A DNA stretch of 64,000 bases, taken from positions 124,001-188,000 of the forward strand of contig NZ_BNBI01000009.1 of the NCBI RefSeq assembly GCF_014655295.1. The letters run 5' to 3'. Shown one piece after another: positions 47,740 through 56,233 of the stretch. Source of the stretch: Streptomyces fumanus (GTDB lineage: Bacteria > Actinomycetota > Actinomycetes > Streptomycetales > Streptomycetaceae). The translations under genes were made by a program, and so were the position numbers. The first letter of the stretch is position 1, and the number at the start of each line of letters is the position of its first letter. The notes under the pieces were generated by a model. That model ran no database searches and was not told where the DNA came from. It saw nothing but the letters and a program-made list of their open reading frames with translations.

Positions 47740-49073
47740 CCACGCAAGTCTTCCTGGCGTCCACGCTGTACGGCACCGCGACGCTGGCCGCCGCCCTGGA
47801 CGCCGGCTGCTTCGCCCCGGCCGACCGGCGCATCCTGCTGGTGTCGAACAACGCGACCACCCCGGAGACGACCCCGGCGGTGGACGCGATGCCGGGCTTC
47901 GAGCACCTGCGGTCCCGGTTCGACGACGTGGTGTCCTGGAACGAGACGATCTTCCCGTTCCACCCGGGGGCCTGGGCACCGCGCCCGGACGACGTCCCGA
48001 TGTGGGAGCGGTATCTGCGGCTGGCCTGGGGCATCGGCGACGACGACATCGCGCTCGCCGTGGAGTCCATCCAGGTCAACCCGGCGCTCGGGGTGGCGCA
48101 GATCCTCACCGACGCGCCGGTCACGGTGTACGCGGACGGCCTGATGAGCTACGGGCCGACCCGCAACAAGATCGACCCGCTGGTCGGCACCCGGGTGGAG
48201 CGGCTGCTCCACCTGGACCTGGTGCCGGGCCTGCGCCCGCTGCTGCTCACCGAGTTCGGCGTCGCGCCCGAGGTGGTGCCGACCGGCGCGTTCACCAAGG
48301 TGCTGGCCGAGCTGGTCGACACCGGCGCGGACCTGCCCGAGGTCGAGGAGCCCGCGCTGCTGCTCGGCCAGTACCTGTCGGCGCTGAACATCCTCACCGC
48401 CGAGCAGGAGGAGGACCTGCACGTACGGATGCTCAAGGGCGCCGTCGCGCTCGGCCACACCCGGATCGTGTTCAAGCCGCACCCGACCGCGCCGGCCCGC
48501 TTCACCCGCACCCTGGAGCAGGAGGCCGAGCTGCTCGGCGCCGACCTGACCGTGCTGGACGCGCCGGTCCTCGCCGAGGTGCTCTACCAGCGCACCCGCC
48601 CGGCGCTGGTGGTCGGCTGCTTCTCCACGGCCCTGATCACCGCCTCCGCGCTGTACGGCCTGCCGGTCGCCCGGATCGGCACGGACACGCTGCTGGACCG
48701 GCTGTCGCCGTTCGAGAACAGCAACCGGATGCCGGTGACGATCGTGGACGCGCTGCTGCCCGACCTGACCGACCGGGCGGCCGTCGCCGCCGGGACCGGC
48801 GCCCTGGACCCGGCGGACCTCGCCGATCTGGTGCGGGCCGTCGGCTTCACCATGCAGCCGAAGATCCTGCCGGGGCTGCGCGCGGAGACCGAGCGGTACC
48901 TGGCGGCCCGACTGGACGAGCGGACCTGGCGCTACTTCAAGAAGAAGCGCCTGACCTCCCTGGGCCTGCCCGGCGGGGTGCCGGCGCAGCTCGGCTTCCT
49001 GCCGCGCAACGCGACGGTCCGCCGGGTGGCCCGCACCGCCCGCAGCCTCCAGCGGCGGGTGGTGCGCCGCTGA
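47736..49073 (+). CDS. Alpha-2,8-polysialyltransferase-family protein
   Basis: A 445-residue protein of the bacterial polysialyltransferase (POLYST) type. It begins TTQVFLASTLYGTATLAAALDAGCF. The second half has the key GT-B-like motifs IVFKPHPTAPARFTRTLEQEAELLG (the HP motif that binds the CMP-sugar) and ALVVGCFSTALITASALYGLPVARIG (the catalytic SxxL/ST pair). The substrate cannot be read, but NeuB/NeuA homologues in the same locus make a CMP-nonulosonate available. A GTGA overlap couples it to the GT2 gene. The basic C-terminus (VRRVARTARSLQRRVVRR) may bind acidic polymer or membrane. Confidence 0.85.
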   Translation: MTTQVFLASTLYGTATLAAALDAGCFAPADRRILLVSNNATTPETTPAVDAMPGFEHLRSRFDDVVSWNETIFPFHPGAWAPRPDDVPMWERYLRLAWGIGDDDIALAVESIQVNPALGVAQILTDAPVTVYADGLMSYGPTRNKIDPLVGTRVERLLHLDLVPGLRPLLLTEFGVAPEVVPTGAFTKVLAELVDTGADLPEVEEPALLLGQYLSALNILTAEQEEDLHVRMLKGAVALGHTRIVFKPHPTAPARFTRTLEQEAELLGADLTVLDAPVLAEVLYQRTRPALVVGCFSTALITASALYGLPVARIGTDTLLDRLSPFENSNRMPVTIVDALLPDLTDRAAVAAGTGALDPADLADLVRAVGFTMQPKILPGLRAETERYLAARLDERTWRYFKKKRLTSLGLPGGVPAQLGFLPRNATVRRVARTARSLQRRVVRR

Positions 49074-49228
49074 GCCGTCCAGGGCCCGGCGGTGAACAGC
49101 ACGCGAAACCCATGGAAACGTAAGCCAAAGGGCCGGTTACTCCATGCAATCCATGGTGAACCCTGGTTCGTCCCTCTAGTATCGCGGATGCCGCCTGCTT
49201 CTTGCGCCATCGAACCCGTGAGGCATCC

Positions 49229-50215
49229 ATGACGAACCTCGGTCGGCTCTACCCGCTCCTCGACGACGTGCAGCTCCCGGACACGATCCCCTACTCCCAG
49301 GTCAGCACCTGGGAGCTGCGGTTCCTCTATCTGCTGGGGCGGCACCACCTCACCGGCCGGGACCGGATCGTGGAACTGGGCTCCGGCGGGGGCGGCTCGA
49401 CGTACGCGCTGGCGCTGGGGCTGAAGGAGAGCCCGGTCTTCGACGAGCGGACCGGGAAGCTGCACGCCTACGACTTCTTCCGCGTCGGCAAGGGCACCTT
49501 CGCCAGCGAGAAGTTCTTCACCGCCGGGACCAAGCCCGAGGACGGCAACTCCTTCCTGGACGACTTCCGCCGGCACCTGGAGCCGTTCCTGCCGTTCCTG
49601 GAGATCCACGCCGGGGACCTGTGGCAGACCTCCGACCCGCACGACACCAGCCCGGTGGAGTTCCTGCACATCGACATCGCCAAGACGGCCCGGGTCTTCC
49701 GCTGCGTCACCGAGCGGTTCCTGACCCGGCTGCGGCCCGGCTCGGTGGTGCTGCACCAGGACTTCGCCGGGCCCCGGCTGCCGTGGCTGCACCACAGCAC
49801 CGGCGCGCTGCTGCCGTACATCGAGATCGCCGGGCCGCCGATCCGCTCCACGCTCGCCTTCGAGGTGGTCCGCCCGATCCCCGAGGAAGTGCTGCGGACC
49901 ATCGCGCAGGACGCCTACACGGTCGACGAGAAACTCGACCTGATCTCCGCCGTGCAGGACCGGCTCGACCGGGACCACACCGGCGGCATCCCCTTCACCT
50001 CGGTCCTGGAGTTCGCCAAGGCGTACGTCGCCCACTACGCCGGCGACCACAAGCGGGCCTGGGCCCTGGCCAAGCCGCTGACCGGCGACGCATACCTGAG
50101 CCGGACCCGCGCCGACCACTTCACGCAGTTGCGCACGGCGTACGAGCAGGACCGCGAGCGGCACGGCGGCGGCTCGAAGCTGGGCAAGCTGGTGAAGAAG
50201 GCCGTCGGCCGCTGA
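49229..50215 (+). CDS. Putative class I SAM-dependent methyltransferase-like protein
   Basis: A 328-residue protein with a Rossmann methyltransferase-like start: GRDRIVELGSGGGGSTYALALGL (motif I) at about residues 46-68, a following acidic site KLHAYDFFRVGKG, and VEFLHIDIAKTARVFRCVTERFLTRLRPGSVVLHQDF. The overall pattern resembles the CmcI/Methyltransf_24 type, not a classic small-molecule methyltransferase. Which reaction it carries out is unknown; methylation of the wall polymer is possible from position. AGGCAT precedes the ATG at 49229, a weak ribosome site. The C-terminal 90 residues are helical and charged. Confidence 0.65.
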   Translation: MTNLGRLYPLLDDVQLPDTIPYSQVSTWELRFLYLLGRHHLTGRDRIVELGSGGGGSTYALALGLKESPVFDERTGKLHAYDFFRVGKGTFASEKFFTAGTKPEDGNSFLDDFRRHLEPFLPFLEIHAGDLWQTSDPHDTSPVEFLHIDIAKTARVFRCVTERFLTRLRPGSVVLHQDFAGPRLPWLHHSTGALLPYIEIAGPPIRSTLAFEVVRPIPEEVLRTIAQDAYTVDEKLDLISAVQDRLDRDHTGGIPFTSVLEFAKAYVAHYAGDHKRAWALAKPLTGDAYLSRTRADHFTQLRTAYEQDRERHGGGSKLGKLVKKAVGR

Positions 50216-50226
50216 CGGACAGCGAA

Positions 50227-50264
50227 AACGCCGTGCGCCCCCCGGTCGGGGGGCGCACGGCGTT
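50227..50264. terminator. Bidirectional terminator, 17-bp stem
   Basis: Perfect 17-bp inverted repeat (arms 50227-50243 and 50248-50264, GGTC loop) between the convergent stops at 50215 and 50267. Confidence 0.85.
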
Positions 50265-50266
50265 GC

Positions 50267-52594
50267 TCACGCGCCGAGGATCGCCCGGATGTCCGCCGCG
50301 TTGGCCTCGGTGACCTTCCACAGGGACTGCTGGCGTTCGTGCACATCGGCGACGGTCGCCGCGTGGTGGTCCAGGATGTCGATCGCCCGTTCGGTGAGGA
50401 CCGCGCCCAGGTTCTTGTCGTGCACCGACACGCCCCACTCGGGCCGCTCGATGTCGGCCAGGAAGTACGCCATCTTCGGGTGCGAGATCAGCGAAACGAT
50501 CGGCGTGCCGACCCCGAACGGGATCATGCCGGCGTGCCCGCGCATCCCGATGACCAGCCGCGTCTTGGCGTACAGATCGCGGATCTCGTCGTTGTCGAAG
50601 TCGTACATCGGGATCACCGGCAGCGATATGCCGTGCTCGCGGCGGAGATCGAAGGCGATCTTCTCGTCGTCCAGCGAGTGCGCGACGCACCGGACCTCGG
50701 TGTGCGCGCCGATGGCCCGCACCGCCTTGGCCATCTCGGCGAGGAAGTGCCCGTAGTCGTGGCCGAAGCGCAGGCCCGCCCGGTCGTAGGCCGCGTTCAG
50801 CAGGACGGTGTCCTCGCGGTACGACGGGTCGGTCCAGCCGGGGACCAACTGGCGGCTGACCGTGGTGGGGCAGGGCTGGAAGCGGACCTTGTCCTGGAGG
50901 TGGGGCGGGAGCATGGCCCGTACCTTGGCGATGGAGCCGTGGTTGCGCAGCCCGAAGAACGCGGACTTCTCCACCAGCAGCCGCAGGCTCTCCCGGAACC
51001 GCCCGGCCCGGTAGGACTGCCCGTCGAAGGCGTTGAACCCGACCGCGTACACCATGATCGGCACATCGATGGCGCGCAGGTGCTCGTCGGGGACGTTCCA
51101 CTGCCAGGCGCTGTTGCCGTTGGGCATGGTGTCCGGGATGAACAGGCCGCCGCCGCCGATGACCAGTCCGCGCCGGGCGTTGACCCGCTCCAGGGCGGCC
51201 TTGTCGAACAGGCGGTGGGCGTGCACCGAGTGCCAGCGCCGGCTGGTGGTGTCCGCGCCGAAGCCGAGCCGTACCGTCTCCGGGAGCAGCTTGTCCCCGG
51301 CGTTGCCCTGCCGGTCCATGTAGAACGCGACGTGCGCGAGCTGGTCCTCGGGGGCGCCCAGCTCCTGCGCGGGCACACTGGCCGCGCGCTGCGCCCACAG
51401 GCGGCTGGAGCGGTGGGTGGGGTCGACGGCGAGGCCGGCCGTGGCGTACGTCAGCGCCTCCGCGTTGTCGCCGTGCACCCAGGCCATCTGGGCGAGCCGG
51501 GCGTAGGCGGTGGCGGCCCGGTTGGGGGCGGCGGTGGCCAGCAGCAACTGGGCCTTGGCCTCCTCGTACCGGGAGACGCTCATCAGGGCGTGCCCGAGGA
51601 CCTCGTGCGGCCACGCCTCGTCGAGCGGGATGCGCACGCTGGAGAGGATGTCGACGGCGTCCTGGTAGTCGCCGGCCGCGATGTGCGCGGCGGCCACCTT
51701 GCGGGCGTACTCCACGTTGCCGGTGCGCCTGACGTGCGGGGTGCCGTAGTGCACCAGCAGGTCGTGGTGGAGGCCGCCGGAGGAGTTGAGGTAGGCGGCG
51801 TGGAACTCGGCGTCGGACATCTGGAACTCGCGCCAGCGGTCCTCCGCCTGCGTGTACCCGGACTCGCCGCCCTGCCAGGGCTTGTGCCGCCCGGTGAAGT
51901 GCAGGATCGCGGTGTCCTCCGGCACCGGCAGGTCGCCGGAGAGCCGCCGCTTGACGAAGTTGTACCGGGCGTCGAGGCGGACGAAGTCGCCGTTCAGGAC
52001 GGCGTTGAGGATGCCCTGGTCGTGCTTGTCCAGCTCGTAGTCGCCGCTGCGGCCGGTGGCGTCCAGCTTGGCGCAGAACTCGTCGGACAGGTACTCGCGC
52101 TGGATGACCAGCAGCCCGGAGTTGAGCTTGTGCTGCCCGTAGAAGAACTGCGGCACGGCCGCCAGGCCCTCGCGGAGCTTGAGCAGCTCGCCCAGGTCAC
52201 CGAGGACGACCATGTCGGTGTCGAGGGTGATGATGGTGTCGTACTCGCGGATGCGGAAGACGTCGAGGATGAAGTACGCCTTGCGGACCAGGTAGTTGTC
52301 CTGGTCGCCCTTCTTGTACGAGTCGTAGTGCTCGGCGTTCACCCGGCGCAGCACGATCCGCGGGTGCAGGGCGTGGATCTTGGCGATGGAGCCGGGGCGC
52401 AGGTCGTCGTAGAGGACGACGAAGTCCTCGCAGACGCTCGGGTTGGACAGGGCGAGGCTGCGCAGCAGGACGAGGAAACCGGGCAGGTAGTTCTCGTCGA
52501 CGTAGGACGCGAAGGCGATGCGGCGCTTGCCGGTGAGGTCGTGGGCCGCCGTCGCCGGGAGGGCGGTGGCCGGCGTGGAGAGGGTCGTCGTCAT
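50267..52594 (-). CDS. GT8-TPR-polysaccharide pyruvyltransferase fusion
   Basis: A 775-residue three-part protein. Residues about 24-290 form a family 8-type glycosyltransferase: RRIAFASYVDENYLPGFLVLLRSL, DTIITLDTDMVVLGD with the metal-binding DTD at 125-127, LNSGLLVIQREYL and AILHFTGRHKPWQGG. About 305-435 is TPR-like (AAAHIAAGDYQDAVDILSSVRIPL; RAATAYARLAQMAWVHGDNAEAL). About 445-770 is a polysaccharide pyruvyltransferase/CsaB-like fold: GNAGDKLLPETVRL, RGLVIGGGGLFIPDTMPNGN, GMRGHAGMIPFGVGTPIVSLISHPKMAYFL. So one chain could add a hexose and a pyruvate ketal or similar. Its start overlaps the upstream gene by ATGA. Confidence 0.85.
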   Translation of the reverse strand: MTTTLSTPATALPATAAHDLTGKRRIAFASYVDENYLPGFLVLLRSLALSNPSVCEDFVVLYDDLRPGSIAKIHALHPRIVLRRVNAEHYDSYKKGDQDNYLVRKAYFILDVFRIREYDTIITLDTDMVVLGDLGELLKLREGLAAVPQFFYGQHKLNSGLLVIQREYLSDEFCAKLDATGRSGDYELDKHDQGILNAVLNGDFVRLDARYNFVKRRLSGDLPVPEDTAILHFTGRHKPWQGGESGYTQAEDRWREFQMSDAEFHAAYLNSSGGLHHDLLVHYGTPHVRRTGNVEYARKVAAAHIAAGDYQDAVDILSSVRIPLDEAWPHEVLGHALMSVSRYEEAKAQLLLATAAPNRAATAYARLAQMAWVHGDNAEALTYATAGLAVDPTHRSSRLWAQRAASVPAQELGAPEDQLAHVAFYMDRQGNAGDKLLPETVRLGFGADTTSRRWHSVHAHRLFDKAALERVNARRGLVIGGGGLFIPDTMPNGNSAWQWNVPDEHLRAIDVPIMVYAVGFNAFDGQSYRAGRFRESLRLLVEKSAFFGLRNHGSIAKVRAMLPPHLQDKVRFQPCPTTVSRQLVPGWTDPSYREDTVLLNAAYDRAGLRFGHDYGHFLAEMAKAVRAIGAHTEVRCVAHSLDDEKIAFDLRREHGISLPVIPMYDFDNDEIRDLYAKTRLVIGMRGHAGMIPFGVGTPIVSLISHPKMAYFLADIERPEWGVSVHDKNLGAVLTERAIDILDHHAATVADVHERQQSLWKVTEANAADIRAILGA

Positions 52595-54060
52595 CGCAGG
52601 GATATCCTCATGTCGGTCACGCTCTGGGCCCGCTGCATGACCCATTCCTTCTCGCTGGTGTATTCGTGCACGGACGTGATGGCCAGCTTCATCGCCTCGG
52701 GCACGCGGTAGGCGCCGCTCTCGTAGAAGTCGAAGCCGATCAGGTCGAGCTTGGGGCTGACGTCCAGGAAGTCCAGCAGGAACAGCATGTTGAAGCCGGT
52801 GGTCGGGATGCCGGACCAGGCGTCGGTGCCGAGGCGGCCGATGTTCCGCACCGGCCAGCGCAGCGACTCGTCGCCGAGGTAGGTCTGGGCGCCGGGGACC
52901 AGGCGGTTGCGCAGCGACCACTTCCAGTCGCCGGAGATGCCGCCGAAGACCAGCCGGGTGGTGACCTGCTTCTCCCAGTTGAAGCCGTGCTTGTGGATGG
53001 TGGCGTGGATGTCGGTCCGGCTGCCGGTGTGCTTGGGGTCGATCTTGTACGAGTTGAAGCGCACCACCAGGTCGTAGGCGTCGATCTCGGCGCCCATCGA
53101 ACTGGCGCCGACCCGGCCGGAATTGGCGATCAGGCAGATCGACTTGCCGGCGATCTGGTTGCGGAACTCGCCCAGCGTGATCCACCGCACGCCCCCGATG
53201 GTCGGGTCGGCGACCGGGCCGCGCATCCGGCTGCGGCGCTGTTCGGCGTAGAGCCCGAGGACCGGGGTGAGCGCGGTCAGGTCCTGGTCGACGGCGGTGC
53301 GCAGCTCCAGGTACTGGCTGAGCAGTTGCTGCCGGTCGGCGACCGGGGCCTGCTCCTCGGCGAGGATCAGGAGCGCTCCCACCAGGCGCGGCTCGGCGGC
53401 GGCCCAGTCGCCGGCGGCGTGCGCGGCCAGCCCCTCGGCCCAGACGTCGGTGGCCTCGCCGCGGGCGTGCTCGCGGGCGGCCGGGCACTGCCGGGCCAGC
53501 AGGTCGAGCAGCTCGCGCTCCTTGTCGGCGCCGCCGCGCAGGCCGGCGATGCGGGCGCGGACGCCGAAGCCGTCGTCGTCGGTGAGGCTGAGGTACTTCT
53601 CGTACGCCTCGACCGCCTCGGTCTCCTCGCCGAGGGCCTCCAGCAGCCGGGCCCGCAGCCGCCAGCCGGCCCGGGAGTTCTTCCGCTGGGCGAGGACGGT
53701 GTCGCTGATGACCAGGGCGAGGTTCAGCTCGTCGTCGTACCCGCACTGCAGGGCCTTGTTGGCGACCGCGAGCAGGGCGTCGAGCAGCTCGTTGGGGATG
53801 GCGGCCCCGGCGACGGGGGCGGCGGCGCCCTTCACCGCCCGCTTGAGCAGGGCGGTGGCGCCGGACGGGGCAACGGCGGCGGGCGCGTCGATGCGGTAGG
53901 TGCCCCACACCACGAGCAGCTTGCGCAACTGCTCGGCGAGTTCGCCGCGCCGCCGGTCGAGGCTGCCGACGAGTTTGCCGCTGTGCACGGCGCAGGCACG
54001 CAGACAGTCGTCCAGCTCACCCCCACCGGTACGTGACCGCCTGTTCTGGACCCTCGTCAT
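52591..54060 (-). CDS. GT29 sialyltransferase-like protein with TPR-like N-terminus
   Basis: A 489-residue protein. The N-terminal 290 residues are helical with TPR-like repeats (ALGEETEAVEAYEKYLSL; GLAAHAAGDWAAAEPRLVGALL). The C-terminal 190 residues carry eukaryote-type sialylmotifs: an L-like block at 306-355 (KSICLIANSGRVGASSMG...VVRFN...RTDIHAT), an S-like block at 419-443 (PTTGFNMLFL...LDLIGFD), and H-x4-E at His465-Glu470, the VS motif with the catalytic histidine. This fits family GT29. The donor is probably the CMP-nonulosonate made by the nearby neuA/neuB. The pair with the downstream GT8 fusion shares a 4-base overlap. Confidence 0.82.
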   Translation of the reverse strand: MTRVQNRRSRTGGGELDDCLRACAVHSGKLVGSLDRRRGELAEQLRKLLVVWGTYRIDAPAAVAPSGATALLKRAVKGAAAPVAGAAIPNELLDALLAVANKALQCGYDDELNLALVISDTVLAQRKNSRAGWRLRARLLEALGEETEAVEAYEKYLSLTDDDGFGVRARIAGLRGGADKERELLDLLARQCPAAREHARGEATDVWAEGLAAHAAGDWAAAEPRLVGALLILAEEQAPVADRQQLLSQYLELRTAVDQDLTALTPVLGLYAEQRRSRMRGPVADPTIGGVRWITLGEFRNQIAGKSICLIANSGRVGASSMGAEIDAYDLVVRFNSYKIDPKHTGSRTDIHATIHKHGFNWEKQVTTRLVFGGISGDWKWSLRNRLVPGAQTYLGDESLRWPVRNIGRLGTDAWSGIPTTGFNMLFLLDFLDVSPKLDLIGFDFYESGAYRVPEAMKLAITSVHEYTSEKEWVMQRAQSVTDMRISLR

Positions 54061-54275
54061 GGCACTCCTGGTCTTCTTTTCTGCTTTTTCCCAAGCGATG
54101 TTGGTTGTCGGGAGAATTTAGGAAGCAAAAACGACATCCGGATGAACGCACTGGTACTACCGGGCGAATCGTTGGCCTGTCGATCTGTCGTTCCCTCGAT
54201 TCGGACTAATGTGCTGAGACGTCCACAGCGCATGCACAGCGCGTCCTCAGCCTCCGGCCCGACGAGGGGAACTCC

Positions 54276-55448
54276 GTGACCAGCACCACCGTGCGCCCGG
54301 CGCCCGAACCGACCCGGCCGCCGGACGCGGTGCCGGGCGCGGCACCGGCTCCCGCCCCGGCCCGCCGGGCACGGCCCCGGCTGCACGCCCTGGACGGGCT
54401 GCGGCTGCTGGCCGCGCTGATGGTGGCCGCGTACCACTTCGGCGGGCGCGGCGGGAACATCACCGTGGCCTGGGGCAGTTCGCCCAAGCACCAGTTCCCC
54501 ACGCTGCACTCGTGGTTCGCCTACGGCTGCCTGGGCGTGCAGATCTTCTTCGTGATCAGCGGCTTCGTGATCTGCATGAGCGGCTGGGGACGACCGCTGC
54601 GGTCGTTCTTCGCCTCCCGCGCCGCCCGGCTGCTGCCCGCTTACTGGGTGGCGGTCGTCCTGGTGGCGGCCGTCTTCGCGCTGCCGGCGGTGGCCTACGA
54701 GGCGGTGTCGCCGAGCGACGCGCTGGTGAACCTGACGATGTTCCAGCAGCCGCTGGGCGCCGACCGGGTGCTGGGCGTGTGCTGGACGCTCTGGGTCGAG
54801 GTGCGGTTCTACGCGCTGTTCGCGCTCTGCGTCGTGCTGCCGGGCGCCACCCGGCGGCGGGTGATCATGTTCTGCGCCTGCTGGACGCTGGCCGCCGTGA
54901 TCGCCGCCGCGGCCGACGAGCCGGTGCTCGACCTGGTGCTGATGCCGGAGTACGCCTCGCTGTTCGTCGGCGGCATCGGCCTGTACCTGGTCCACCGCGA
55001 CCGGCGGGACGTGTACGCCTGGGGGATCGTGGGGGTGAGCCTGCTGATCGGCCAGCAGCAGGCGGTGGAGTCGCTGTGGCACCCGGCGGGCCCGGACGAC
55101 TTCTCCTACCGGTCCTCGCTGGGCATCATCGCCGTGGTGACGTTCGGCTTCGCGGCGGTGGCGGCGATCGCGCTGGGCTGGCTGCGCTGGGCGAACTGGC
55201 GCTGGCTGACGCTGGCGGGGGCACTGACGTACCCGTTCTACCTGGTGCACGAGCACCTGGGCTGGGTGCTGATCGACGCCCTGCACCAGAGGCTGGGCGT
55301 GCCGTCGGCGGCGACCTTCGGCCTGACGGTGGCGGCGATGCTGGTGCTGGCCTGGCTGCTGTACCGGTTCGTGGAGACGCCGCTGACGCCGCAACTGCGG
55401 GCGGCGCTGTCCCGGCCGCGCCCGGAGCGCGCTCAGCCGATGCCGTAG
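54276..55448 (+). CDS. Acyltransferase 3 (OafA/YrhL-like) membrane protein
   Basis: A 390-residue integral membrane O-acyltransferase. RLHALDGLRLLAALMVAAYHFGG has the conserved DGLR and the catalytic His. FFVISGFVICMSGWGRPLRSFFASRAARLLPAYWVAV holds the SGF and R-x-x-R(L)-P-Y motifs. ALTYPFYLVHEHLGW is the late LYLxH-like motif. About ten membrane helices follow a Pro/Ala-rich N-terminus. It could acetylate a wall-polymer sugar. GAGGGGA before GTG 54276 supports the start. It is divergent from the GT29 gene across 215 bases. Confidence 0.88.
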   Translation: MTSTTVRPAPEPTRPPDAVPGAAPAPAPARRARPRLHALDGLRLLAALMVAAYHFGGRGGNITVAWGSSPKHQFPTLHSWFAYGCLGVQIFFVISGFVICMSGWGRPLRSFFASRAARLLPAYWVAVVLVAAVFALPAVAYEAVSPSDALVNLTMFQQPLGADRVLGVCWTLWVEVRFYALFALCVVLPGATRRRVIMFCACWTLAAVIAAAADEPVLDLVLMPEYASLFVGGIGLYLVHRDRRDVYAWGIVGVSLLIGQQQAVESLWHPAGPDDFSYRSSLGIIAVVTFGFAAVAAIALGWLRWANWRWLTLAGALTYPFYLVHEHLGWVLIDALHQRLGVPSAATFGLTVAAMLVLAWLLYRFVETPLTPQLRAALSRPRPERAQPMP

Positions 55449-55509
55449 CGGGGGCGGGGCCCCGGTCGGTGCCGTACGGGCGCCGGGTCTCAGTCGATGC
55501 CGTAGCGGG
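55432..55509. repeat. Direct repeat at the ends of two convergent genes
   Basis: The sequence CAGYCGATGCCGTAGCGGG occurs twice in the same orientation, beginning at 55434 and 55491, with 20 of 21 bases shared counting the preceding CT. Each copy holds the stop of one gene: the acyltransferase on the plus strand and the TetR-type regulator on the minus strand. Confidence 0.7.
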
Positions 55510-56140
55510 CGGCGATCCCGGTGAGCAGCAGGTCGAGACCTTCCTCGAAGTGGCGGTCGTAGTCGGCGAACAGCTCCGGTCCGGCCGCCGCGCTGAGCGG
55601 GAAGTCCGCCAGCATCCGGGCGCGTTCGGCCAGGTCGAAGCCGTCGCGCGGGCTGCCCGGCGAGGGCTGGACGCCCTGTTCCTCGGTGACGAAGCCGAGG
55701 GTGTAGAGGTACGTCGTGGTCACCGCCCGCACGGCCTGGGGGAGGGTGAGGCCGGTGCCGGTGAGCAGCGTCAGGTTCTCCTCCATCTGCTCGGCGTGCT
55801 CGATGCCGGTGAAGCGTGAGCCGCTGAACACCTTGGCGCCGTCGCGGTAGCCGAGCAGCGCCGCGCGCAGTCCCCGGTTGACCTTCAGCAGGCGGTCCCG
55901 CCAGGTGTCGGCCGGGTCGAGGGCGGTGCCGGCCACCATCCGCCGGAACATCTCGGTGGCCATCTCGTCCAGCAGCGCCTGCTTGTCCTTGAAGTGCCAG
56001 TACAGGGCGGGCGCCTTGACGTCCAGCTCCTTGGCGATGGCGCGCAGGGTGAGGCCCTCCAGGCCCACCTCGTTCAGCAGCTTCAGGGCGGTCTCCGCGA
56101 CCCGCGCGCGGTCCAGCGGCGCCCGGCGTTCCGTGCTCAC
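55490..56140 (-). CDS. TetR-family repressor (TetR_C class)
   Basis: A 216-residue repressor of the tetracycline-repressor subclass. The helix-turn-helix is ALKLLNEVGLEGLTLRAIAKELDVKAPALYWHFKDKQALLDEMA. The C-terminal ligand domain is of TetR_C type (FSGSRFTGIEHAEQMEENLTLLTGTGLTLPQAVRAVTTTYLYTLGFVTEEQ). It is divergent from an FAD monooxygenase gene with two perfect operators between. The layout repeats that of TetR-controlled resistance genes, with loss of repression when ligand binds. Confidence 0.93.
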   Translation of the reverse strand: MSTERRAPLDRARVAETALKLLNEVGLEGLTLRAIAKELDVKAPALYWHFKDKQALLDEMATEMFRRMVAGTALDPADTWRDRLLKVNRGLRAALLGYRDGAKVFSGSRFTGIEHAEQMEENLTLLTGTGLTLPQAVRAVTTTYLYTLGFVTEEQGVQPSPGSPRDGFDLAERARMLADFPLSAAAGPELFADYDRHFEEGLDLLLTGIAARYGID

Positions 56141-56171
56141 CGGGCCAACCTACCCTGACCGCGCTTGACAC

Positions 56172-56186
56172 CTTAACGACGTTAAG
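56172..56186. promoter_or_regulatory. TetR-type operator 1
   Basis: CTTAACGACGTTAAG, a perfect 15-bp dyad with one central base. It lies directly after TTGACA (56165-56170), a likely -35 for the monooxygenase gene, 32 bases upstream of the TetR start. Confidence 0.85.
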
Positions 56187-56208
56187 GGCACGCTTGCCGG
56201 GACGGGCA

Positions 56209-56223
56209 CTTAACGGCGTTAAG
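56209..56223. promoter_or_regulatory. TetR-type operator 2, overlapping the ribosome site
   Basis: CTTAACGGCGTTAAG, identical to operator 1 except for the centre base. Its last three bases (AAG) form part of AAGGAG, the ribosome binding site of the monooxygenase GTG at 56234. Centres are 37 bases apart. Confidence 0.85.
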
Positions 56224-56233
56224 GAGCGGCATC

